This document shows, piece after piece, positions 52,001 to 62,239 of a DNA stretch of 64,000 nt; positions within the stretch are counted from its first letter, which is position 1; each line of letters starts with the position of its first letter. Source of the stretch: Siphonodentalium dalli (taxonomy: Eukaryota; Mollusca; Scaphopoda; Gadilida; Siphonodentaliidae); contig CP136066.1 in NCBI GenBank assembly GCA_032622095.1, forward strand, positions 106,475,319 to 106,539,318, read 5' to 3'. The position numbers were made by a program, and so were the translations under genes. The notes under the pieces were generated by a model. It was not told the origin of the DNA, did no database searches, and saw only the letters and a program-made list of their open reading frames with translations.

Positions 52001-53255
52001 TTATAAGTAGAAATGTTTGACACTGTGTTTTCAAATAATCCAGATTCGTAGCAATTTAATTTCTTTTTAATTAATTTCCAGATAGTCCCTCGTAATAAGT
52101 GGACATCGTGTTGGATCCTGCAGTAGATACTGCTTAGTTGGAACATTTCGGGCTGAACTGATTGTGGTAGTAGATTATTGGCAACATGTTTAATAGGTCT
52201 GTCATCGTTAGCTCACAACCGAAGTGTTGTTTCAGCTTTCCTCTGAGCAGAACTTAAATTTCGACAATTTTTGGTGGCCATTTTGGTAGCCATCTTAGCA
52301 TTTTGAATCGTGATTGGCTACTCATACCCACAAAAAACATTGATTTCAATCAATGATGTGTATTGGTGCCGAATTGGCGTTTTGTCGAATGGGTTTTCGT
52401 GAATAACTACATATTTGCCATTTTCATTATTATTGGCGACCATGTTGGACGCCATCTTGAATTCTGTATTTTCCCCAAAGCGGATTTTGGATATGTTATA
52501 CACGAGATTCTCCCGCGTCGAATGACAGCAAAATCGTTTCTTTACCAATTTCTCCTGGGTCTAACCCTCTGACGACCATTCTAAATATCTGCCATTTTCC
52601 ATATTTTGACAGCCATTTTGGCAGCCATTTTAAGACAAAGCGCCAATTTGGTATGGTATGGTATGCCCAACTTACATTGTACAGTTCTGTCCATTTCTTG
52701 TTGATATACGACTGGAATCCCAATGGCGATTTTTGTGGAATTTTATACCGCGTTCTGTAAAATAAAATTTTTGAGGGTGTATATGAGACTGGGACCCCAT
52801 TTATGGTATCTTTCATTGCTCCGATGATGAATTAACATGAATATGACTAATCAATGTCGCCAGTCTGAACCATTATCAAACAACAGGAATTGATCTTTAA
52901 GATATTAGGCAAAAATTTCAAATTTTCGAGTTTAGGCCACCATTTTGGCAGCCATCTGGGGCGAGGGGTTCCATTTTTTCTATAGATATGTGGCATAATA
53001 CTTTACCTTCACAAAAATGTATACATTTGTATTAATATGGCAACATTTGTTCTCATTATGTCGAATTAATCTCAGTCAGAATCTCTTTTGACTAAAGGCG
53101 GCCATGTTGGACGCCATGTTGGATCCTGGATTTTGCCCAAAGCGGATTTTGGATATGTTGTAGCAGAGATTTTCCCGCGTTGAATGACACCGAGATCGCT
53201 TGTATACCAATTTCTTCTGGGTTGACCCCTTTTTTTGCGTACCACGACCACACTA
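49027..53255. mobile_element. 4.2-kb fold-back element with 0.67-kb arms
   Basis: The left arm 49027 to about 49697 is inverted in about 52586-53255. Landmarks are TAGTGTGGTCG at both edges, AGAAATTGGTATA, ACGCGGGAGAATCTC, CATATCCAAAATCCGCT, CAATTCCTGTTGTTTGATAA and GATACCATAAATGGGGTCCC. A further partial unit in the right-arm orientation lies at about 52245-52585. The centre (49698-52244) is not related to the loop of the other fold-back. A 136-residue open frame (51535-51945) shows no domain. Confidence 0.85.
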
Positions 53256-53302
53256 GTTGTGATAATAACCTGACAGGGATGAATCCAGCAGGCACTTCAT
53301 GC

Positions 53303-54037
53303 TAGTGTTCGGTATTCAACGGATTTCGGTATTCGAATATTCGGTTCGAATAACGAGCGAATATTCGAATAGTATTCGAATATTTAGATAAATTATAAAA
53401 TTATATAGATAACATATTTTGGAACCAATTTGTTATTTAATGAAATAGCATATTTATCCATGCACATGCTATACGCAAAAAAAGAGAGAAAAAAAGTCTT
53501 TTGGCTTAATAGCAAGAGTTTATCTGCTTATGAAGTTCAAGTAGTCAATGTCCCATGCATGGTTTCACAAGTTGTTCGTAATGCCACAATAACTAAGACC
53601 ATGATCTGGATTGAGCTTGCAGGTTGCCTTTTTAGATTTGGCATCCAGCGTGATGTGAGTCCAATCCATATATCTTATTTCTTCGAATTTCACGCCATAT
53701 TATACACACAAGTGACAACGCGCAAACAAAACAAAACGATGCCTTATAGGTCTGCCTCATATGACAACGTGCAAGAACGGTCTGGTTTACACCTAGCCAA
53801 TAAAATTATTTCGACGTCATGACGCTAATCAAATAAGAACGTTACAGTTACGTCATATTAATTCGTTTATGGTCAGTGGAAAATAGACTATACTTTTAAC
53901 AGACCCTCAGACTAATAACAAACCAGGAAACAACTACCCGGAGATTATTCTCGAATATTCGAATAGTCAAATAATTATTCGAATATTTATTTTCACGAAC
54001 GAATATTCGAACATTCGAATATTCGGACTGAACACTA
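53303..54037. mobile_element. hAT-type non-autonomous element, 735 bp, with an 8-bp target duplication
   Basis: The ends are TAGTGTTCGGTATTC at the left and, read inverted, TAGTGTTCAGTCCGAATATT at the right, with arrays of CGAATATTCG palindromes inside both ends. CTTCATGC is repeated without mismatch at 53295-53302 and 54038-54045. An 8-bp duplication with TAGTG-type ends is the hAT pattern. The 130-residue open frame in the middle has no transposase motif that I can see. Confidence 0.9.
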
Positions 54038-54045
54038 CTTCATGC

Positions 54046-55636
54046 AGTGCTACATGTACATGTAGCTGGCAGCCAGTGGCAGGTCAATTATATTTAAAAT
54101 TAACACACAACTGAGGGTGGGTTGGGGGCTTGGTGAAAATGGGTATCATGTCAGTGGCGACACACACCCAACACTCACTGTCGTTTGCGACGTCGTTGGT
54201 TGTAACATTTACCTTTGTTTTTCTGGATCGGAGCAAAAGGAAAGTAATTGCAAGTCCCAGTTTTGTTGTTGCTTCTTTCTTGATGTATATGTTGAATACA
54301 AATGTAATCTAAATTGAATCATGATCCACAAATAAAGCGATAAGTGGACTAGCTCACAAACCAATGATATTAATTGGATACATGTATATGTCAATCAGAT
54401 TTGGCACTGGTAAGTGCTGCACATGCATTGCAATGAAATGAGTACACCACATTTGGTATTCATGGTCATATAAACATGTACCGGGTAGGCCAAATGAATA
54501 TGTTGTCAGTTTTGTGTGTGTGTTTGTGTCATTAATTAATTAATTTGAAACTACAAAACATATGTACTGTCCGAAAATAAATATAGAGCTTTGATAAAAT
54601 TCATTGACAATTAAATGTGAGTAAAAAATGTGAGTTAAAGATATATATGTAATTAAATAAGTTATAGGCAATAACAACAAATTTGCCACTCGAGGTGACT
54701 CAAGACAGTACAATCCGCAATGAATTATAACTGATCCACTTGGGATTTGGGATGCAAGCGCGGAAGGTGCTCGACATGATCAAATGATCTTGTCCGCCAC
54801 CTTCTGTTCTGGTAAATTTCCATTTTCCAGTGTTTTATATCAGTTTGTTGCCTTTACCCCTGTTTATCCCATAGAAAGAATGGAGCTGTCCTATCCTGAC
54901 TGCCAACCATCCACCCCAACTGCTGCCACCTCTGCTCTGATTATTATATACTAGTAAATGTTTGTATTTGTATTTGAACACAAAACATTCAATCACACAC
55001 TGTAACACTACTACATATGATTTGTGAGTGAATGCTATTAACTGTACAGAGGGCCATATTATGTTGGGAACAAATGTAATTTGAGTTTGTATCTCCACTA
55101 TAAAAATAAAAAAAAAAACATATTTCTCAAAGTTCTACTAATTTTTCTACAAATTAGTTATTGATTGTGATTCTAAAAGCGCTAATTATCATCATCAAAA
55201 ACATAGAATTAATTTCCCCGATGATGACGTACACGTGTATTCGGATGATGCTGAAATGGAGTTTAATCAGTTTATACTAATTATAGTAAACAAGTTTGGG
55301 TTAGATAAAAAAAACTTTTAATTGGAATAAATACATCTTGCACATGTTATTTGTGGTTTAATAACACACGAACAGCCATCAATTGGGATATATACAGTTC
55401 AAACAAAAGGTGACCCTTTACTGCCTGAATTGACCCCTTATTGCCTGGATTTCGTGCTATCTTTGATCGCGTATTTTAAAAAGAAAGAGCAATATTTGTG
55501 AACATCACATAAGATGTATGATAGAGCTAGGATTTATGAACAAAATGACATATAAATTTTTATCCATTGTACTTGCATACAGACAGGTGCAGCACAAACA
55601 TAAAAAGTGACCCTTTACTGCCTGAATGACTGTACA
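54046..55636. other. Intergenic stretch with nothing recognised
   Basis: Contains repeated TGACCC(T)TTACTGCCTG-type units near 55410-55460 and 55608, the inverse of AGTAACGGGTCA at 47.8 kb. No gene was seen. Confidence 0.4.
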
Positions 55637-56415
55637 TCACCTATTTTCTCTTTATATCACCGCAACGGCAAGTTTCATTTTCGAAGCGTTGGCTGCCCTC
55701 TGTGACACGCTGCTGGGTACGGTGTCCAGTAAAACTTGATCCACTCTTGGACGAAGTTGTTTGCAGCAGTGGTCTGAATATTTCGACCTAAATCTTGGAT
55801 ATGTTAGTGACACTGTTGCTCGTTTTCTCATCCCGATATAACAGTGTTGTGTAACAAATAATTTAGTTCCGAACGACTCGTATTATTGATTCTTAAATCA
55901 CGAAGATAATTGTGTACCATCTGCCAATAACACACAAGAAAATAAGATGCATGCATCAGATCTCCCATGAACTATTTTACGAGATTTAACGAAAGTGTTA
56001 TACATTGTTTATGTAATAAGTTCCATGATTGTTGAGATTCGATTACTGGTTTTTATTTGTCAGTTGTCACAGACGGAAAAAGTTGCGTATTGAATTATAT
56101 GCTCACAAATATGTGTGTTTAAGTCATATTTTTTTCATAATGAAATATATGTGATAACACAGAAGTCAACAATTTAAAGCGGAAATCACATATTGCAATA
56201 GCTACATCATTAATAACATTAACATGCCCTGGAAATACTCGGACAGCATGATGCAAACGGCAGAGATTCCTCTGCCCTTTTATTATCTGTGTACAATTTT
56301 GCCCGACACCGCCAACTAATTACGACGTATGTACATGGTGGCGTGTCAAAGAAATCAGCGGACGGTTCGAAAATGAAACCTGGCGTTGCGGTGATATAAA
56401 GAGAACATAAGGTGA
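55637..56415. mobile_element. 779-bp element with terminal inverted repeats of about 50 bp
   Basis: TCACCTATTTTCTCTTTATA at the left continues to CACCGCAACG and TTTCATTTTCGAA. The same order is found inverted at 56366-56415 with few differences. No target duplication or coding region was recognised. Confidence 0.8.
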
Positions 56416-56846
56416 TATTGCCAGTGCCATGCTAAATGTAAATCACAGCGGTCACGTTGATGTATAACAGTCATAATAGCAATGAATATGGAGAGCGCCA
56501 CGAGCGTAACGTTTTTTCAGGTTTCTAATTTTCGTGATACTTAAAATAAAAAAATATGACGTAAATCGCTAATCCCCTAGTTGCGCCCCTATTCTTTATA
56601 TATTACTTATATATCTATATATATCTATATATCTATTAGATTTTTTATTTACTATCATCTTGTCAAACCCCTGTGCACATGACCCAGAAATTGGGACACA
56701 CTAAAGTAAAAGTTATAGTCCGATTCGAGTCAGTCCAGTAAAAGGTGTAGTTGGGATAATATAATTCCAATAATGATGAATTTTGGTTTTTGGTAAGCTG
56801 TGCCAATTACAAATAAAAGAAATTAAAAAGATAATTTGTAAGTCTT
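56416..56846. other. Intergenic stretch with nothing recognised
   Basis: No supported feature. It holds one of two similar AGTAAAAG/TGTAGTTGG segments (the other is near 57670) on either side of the next element. Confidence 0.35.
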
Positions 56847-57618
56847 AGGCCAAAACAAAATGAATGCGTGTTTCCCGTAACGAGCCCAAAACAAATAGGG
56901 GCGGTAGGCTTTTCATTTTATTTTTTTATGGTCTCGTGTGGGCCATGCCTAACCACCATCAAACACCATACAATGGCCCGAGCAACCAACAAATTGTTGA
57001 TAAAACTGATATATGCTAACAAGATATAATTATATATATTTTTACGAAATAAGTTTAATTTATTAACCAAACAGTAAATATATCGTAGATATAAAATATC
57101 TAGTTTGATGCCAACAAAATGGGAATGACAATTATGTGTCCCCAGGGAGCAGTATTAAAAAAAATATCTCCCCGATAAGAAATTCTCCTATCAGAGTTGG
57201 GGTACAATGTTTACTTTAGTGATACATTGTAGTTGCCATTCATTTCCCTGGCCACTGTAGCTTCCTGCTGCGCATGTCTTATAAGTCTCAGCCGGCTACA
57301 GCTGGCTACAGCTTTTTTGCTCAAATACACTCAACAATACTCCATATAAACGCAAACATGTGCTTCCGGTCAGCGAAGAGGAACGATAACCTGTAATCTT
57401 CCGGTATTGCGTCCGGTAGTAATTTGACTTTCTGTTTGAAGAGTGACGAATGTGGCTTTGCGAAAAATATATAAATATATCAAAGATATAATTTATCTCG
57501 CGAGGTGAATTATAGATTGATTTTTTTTATTTAAAACCAATAAAATTAACTTGGGTCGGGAGGTTTTGAAGACGGTCGGTTGGGTTACGGGAAACACGCA
57601 TTCATTTTGTTTTGGCCT
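56847..57618. mobile_element. 772-bp element with a perfect 35-bp terminal inverted repeat
   Basis: AGGCCAAAACAAAATGAATG and the next 15 bases to CCCGTAAC (56847-56881) are exactly inverted at 57584-57618. The interior has no coding region that I recognise. Target duplication is unclear. Confidence 0.85.
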
Positions 57619-57850
57619 TATGTTTCAACTTTTATCGACATTTTTCGTTCTCCAGCCCACTAAAACTAGTAAAAGCTGTAGTTGGAATCAGCCGAGTCAG
57701 AAATAGTAAAGTTGTAAACACATTATCTGGCGATCTCCATATACATTCTATCTATCTCTATACTCTCACACTCCCAGCTTTCTGGCAAGATCCATGTTTT
57801 TAATTTGTCCAGGAATGTTTGCCAAACCCGTGACTTCTTCGGATCTTTAA

Positions 57851-58010
57851 CCCTTTCAGCGCCAAGTCCGATTTTTGTATCAACCCATATTTCCTTGATC
57901 ATTTAGAGCTCTTTCCATCAATGTATCACATTATTATTATAATCAATAAATTCGAAAAATGATCAAGGAAATATGGGTTCATACAAAAATCGGACTTGGC
58001 ACTGAAAGGG
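57851..58010. mobile_element. TTAA-flanked palindromic miniature element, 160 bp
   Basis: TTAA (57847-57850), then CCCTTTCAGCGCCAAGTCCG. The right end, read inverted, is CCCTTTCAGTGCCAAGTCCG, followed by TTAA (58011-58014). The arms match over more than 50 bases with two substitutions. This is the cleanest member of the TTAA group in the window. Confidence 0.92.
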
Positions 58011-58329
58011 TTAATATGCACACGGGACAGCCATTAGCGCCTTCTCCCGATCCGACTGTGACAGTGTCAAGTGTTGTGTCATCCCTAGTCATGACATTAC
58101 GAGAGGAGCAGATGTACAAATTATCCCAGTATGTATTTTTCAAATTTACCGGTGGATAAATGTCTTCATTGTTTGATCATAAATGATCACTGTATTATTA
58201 GCTAACAAGGGGTGCACATCGGAAGATGGTTCTCATCAAGATTTTTTTGCCTGAAAGAGTGGATCTGTTGCAAAAGAATTATTGTTGGGTTTTTTTTTTT
58301 TTTTACAAATTCGGGAAAAAAGGGCCATG

Positions 58330-59110
58330 TTTTTAAACTCGGTTAACTTTGATGGCTCCCATCTGGAGATCGGTCACCCCGAGCATCCATATGAAGTTTG
58401 GTGATGATCGGATGAGAAATGGCATACAAAGAGTAAAATCCGATGTTTTTTTTTAACAGAATTCGGAACAAAATTGTATTTAAGCACCCATCCAAAGGTC
58501 ACCCCGAGGATCCATATGAAGTTTGGTGATGATCGGATATGCTCTGTAGGGTGTGCTAATGGATATAGTGATGCAAAGAGTAGAATCCAAGATGGCAGTC
58601 AGTCGCCATGATTTTCATTGAAAATCGCTCAAATTTGATAGCTCCCATCTAAATTTACAAATAATTCTCCAATAAATGTGGGCTGCAGGGTGTGCTGATT
58701 CACGAAATCCAAGATGGTGGCTGGTGGCCATTTTTTTTAGCGAAAAAAGAGAGGCTCCATTCTAAAGGTCATCCCGATGATCCATATGAAGTTTGGTGAT
58801 GATTAGATGAGAAAGTTGACCTGTAAGGTGTGCTAAAGCATTTAGTCTTACCAAGAGTAAAATCCAAGATGGCCACTGGCAGCCATGTTTTTTAACAGAA
58901 TTAAGAAAAACTGGTAAGCACCAGCTAGAGGTCACCTGAGGATCCATACTAGTATGAAGTTTGGTGATGATCGGATGAGGGATATGTTCTGTAGGGTGTG
59001 CTCAAGGATTTAGTGATGCAGAGTAAAATCCAAGATGGCTACTGCCTACTGGTGGCCATGTTTTTCATCTAGAGGCGATCCTAGACTCGTATACCGATTA
59101 TCGTTGAAAT
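58330..59110. repeat. Tandem block with AAGTTTGGTGATGATCGGAT units
   Basis: ATCCATATGAAGTTTGGTGA or close variants occur at about 58386, 58510, 58780 and 58942. They alternate with AATCCAAGATGGC and GTAGGGTGTGCT segments. It is the same family as 19440-19960 and is not coding. Confidence 0.8.
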
Positions 59111-61508
59111 AGGTCAAAGTTTGAGTTTATATTGTGCTTACGGTCGCGATTGATTAAAATTGATAACAAAAGCATGCCATCGGGGCGTGGCATAATATGC
59201 CCGTTTCTGGAGTAGAGTGGGGCAAGGTTTGATTCATTTGTTTGAAACATTTGACTTCAGACGAAATAATTAAAAAAATAGAACACAATAACTTAAAGTG
59301 GTATTTTTGACTGAAAAATTCACATACCAAATTTTTTTATCAATCAGAAACCTCAAAATATAAACATTTTAAGTTGTAATTAATATACCTTGTTACCAGT
59401 GATAAATAACCACATCAACAATCATTCCGTCCAATCCAAATAAGTTTGTGGTATGAATAGTATTCTTCTGAAACACTGCAATGCACATTTTCCTTGCTTG
59501 TTATAAAGATTAAGTCAATGCATACACTCGATTCAATCTAAAGTTATCATCCGGAAACCAAATGCGGACGGACGATAGACGGACTATGGACGGACAACCC
59601 ATTTACATAATACGACCGTTTTTCAAACGGGCTTGTAAAAATAGAGAAACTAAGTCCCATAACTCTTGCATAAAATAGACGTGCATTTATGCAAATTATG
59701 TGCTTCGATACAACCCGTGACGGTGATCAATCACTGCATATATTTGTAATCTTTATCGACACGTTATAAATTTCTGCACAGTGCGTGATCGTTAGATGCG
59801 GAACTCAATTTATTACCTCATGTTTAGAACTTCAGATATACAATTCAGATTGTATGAATACAATTCAATGTCAGTCGCCGTTATGCGAGACAAAACCTAG
59901 TTTGGAATGAACAGAAAACTTAGAACAATCGGTCTATTACGTTCTTAAATGGACGTCATTATGTGTGACCAGTTACAGTATATTCCACGCAACAGTACTG
60001 CCGGCAGAATTCCTAGAAATTTTCTACTTTCAGTTTCTGTTCCTGGGAAATCGAGCCTGTTGCACCGTTTCGATACGTTGAATCTTGTTGATAACGTTTA
60101 ACACTTGTAATTTATATGTTTTCTGGGACCCCCTCCATGAAGACAATTACTGTGAATATGTGATGTAGGTGTTTGATCTATTGTGGGGTGAAACGTTTAA
60201 CAGGTAACTACCATTGGTATTGGACTACAACAGTTATATAGCTGAACGGTGTACCCATGTCCCAAGTGTGCCAAATCTTTATTATCTTTATTAAATAATG
60301 TAGAAAAGTGACTTCAATTCCATGGGGTTGTGATACGTTGATTGAACTGTCTTTAAGCGTCTTACTGTCACTTCTTGTGTCAAGTTCGCCATGACACAGC
60401 TAGATAGAAATTCAATGCAACATATCCCAAACCCTCCATGAGACTGAGAGTGACTTGCCTATGTCATGATTTTCCTAAAGAAAACACAAGTTCCAACGGA
60501 TGTTTAAGGAGATTAATATTGTTATATAGTATCTAGTAAATTTTGCAGTTTTTTTGTCATGAGACACCGAAATAAACACTGGTAAACAATGTCAATATAA
60601 CTAGTAGACCCCGAAGCCATGACAAATAGTTTTCACGGCTGGCTCAACCAATTTTGGTGGCTGGTTATCTAGCTAAGCCGGCTCAGTCGCGACGTTCGTG
60701 GCTGACGAAATATGGCGGCTCAGCCGGCTGAGACGTTATCATTCTGCGTATTTCGCTTCCGAAATTTTCCCAATCCCCGGTTATAGACACCCGCTTGTTT
60801 TTGGCGTTTGTTGTGAACCCGTATAATTCCAGACCATGGACGTATTCTTTTGGTGTTGGGCTTTTCCATTATGGCGAAATACACGAAGGACTCAGTAAAG
60901 TACTCGCAGTGATGTACTATGTAGTTTCCCATCTATCTAATTGGTATATTAGTTACATTGGGACTTCTGTCGACTTCCGACGGCTATACCATCACTGGCA
61001 TCTTGCGATATATGCACGCATCATTGAATGCTGAATCCGATAGTATTGATATATAATATTTCAAACTATTTTCTATTCTCTTCTACAGGTTATGTGCATA
61101 TATTGACAAATGTCAGCGATGTCGGAGACTGAGATCGTGTCGAAATAAATAATTTATACGTTAAACCCTTTCAATACTGAATGGATGTTCCCACTCTGTT
61201 ATATGAAAGCATGCATTGAAATAGTCTATTCCACAATGAGAGGCCCCGGGTATTCTGATAGTGTAACAACCATACCGTGTCCATACGAGTATGCCAATAT
61301 TAGGCAATGCGGGTTAGTTATTTGCGATTCGCAGTACAGTTGTCCTTAACATATAAGTCCATGCACATGGCTCAGCCATTTTACAATTCCGGCAGCGGAG
61401 ATTTTTTCATGCGGCTGGCGTTAGAGATAATATGGCTGGCGGCGGCTTGTGGCCAATATGGCTGGCGGCGGCGCCGTGTGATGGCGGCTTCGGGCTCTAA
61501 TAACTAGC
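59111..61508. other. Intergenic stretch upstream of the Fem-1-like gene
   Basis: No convincing exon was seen. AGCCGGCT and GGCTGGC-rich pieces occur at 60640-60730 and 61410-61490, the latter GC-rich and possibly promoter-proximal. A lone TTAAACCCTTTCAATACTG (61163) resembles a single end of a TTAA element without its partner. Confidence 0.35.
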
Positions 61509-61580
61509 TGATTCGATTCGATGTCGATATCAGGAAGGAGATTCGATTCGATGCAAAATCCCCGATTCACAGATCCCTAA
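61509..61580. repeat. GATTCGATTCGATG repeats, possibly one hAT end
   Basis: ATTCGATTCGATG occurs twice and is followed by CCCCGATTCACAGATCCCTA, which resembles a hAT terminus read outward. The opposite end and a target duplication were not found, so the assignment is weak. Confidence 0.35.
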
Positions 61581-61710
61581 TTGAAACCAACAACAACTTT
61601 TGAGTACAGTATCCCTTTAAATAACTTTTTTTACCACTTCTTGTTTCAGAATTCTATCACGCCAGAAATTCTTGGGGTACACTTCTTTCTTTTTCTGCTT
61701 GCGCAGAACA

Positions 61711-61730
61711 GATTGATTGATTGATTGATT
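61711..61730. repeat. (GATT)n simple repeat
   Basis: GATTGATTGATTGATTGATT resembles the SINE tail at 45.1 kb, but no A or B box lies on either side. Confidence 0.6.
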
Positions 61731-61954
61731 ATATTTAGGAGATTATTGTGGTACATGTACAGGAGGTGTAAAAGTAGAAAAATTAAAAACAAAACAATAT
61801 ATCACATTTTCACACAATTGTTCAGTAAATCAGTGCTAAGATTATCAGAATATTCAGGTTCTTATGTTACTACATGTATTTAGGTAATAGAAAACACACA
61901 GGGTTCAACAATTCGAGCTAGTATAAGTGAAATATATATTATATAGAGGATCTC

Positions 61955-62082
61955 TAATGAGTCTCAATTCTATACAAAATTTATTAACTGCGTGCACTAA
62001 ATTTAATTTGAGTCGAGCTTTTGCGAGGCTCGACTCAAATTTAGTGGATGATGTTAATAAATTTTGTATAGAATTGTGACTA
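61955..62082. repeat. Long hairpin just upstream of the Fem-1-like gene
   Basis: Arms of about 55 bases (61955 onward and ending near 62082) are nearly complementary. They include ATACAAAATTTATTAA on the left, its mirror on the right, and a GAGTCGAGC/GCTCGACTC stem around a loop of about nine bases. Length and structure fit a miniature inverted-repeat element. If the acceptor at 62207 is real, the hairpin lies in the intron or promoter of the gene. Confidence 0.7.
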
Positions 62083-62207
62083 ATATGAGCTGAAGTCTGA
62101 TGTTACTGCGTGTGGCAATAATACATGATTGTGTGTCTTACTAAAATATTTGAGGCCGGTTTTAGGGGTCAATTATGTGATAAATACAGCTGTACTATTT
62201 TTTTCAG

Positions 62208-62239
62208 GCTGATTTGTGTATAACTACCTAAAACTAAAA
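62208..62239 (+). other. 5' UTR part of the coding exon, after a splice acceptor
   Basis: A pyrimidine-rich tract ending in TTTTCAG (AG at 62206-62207) precedes the start codon by 32 bases. This fits a 3' splice site that joins an upstream non-coding exon to the Fem-1-like exon. The upstream exon and promoter were not identified. Confidence 0.5.

Noticed and set aside
53430-53822. 130-residue open frame inside the hAT-type element
   Set aside because: Lacks any hAT dimerisation or BED-finger pattern; the element is too short to be autonomous.
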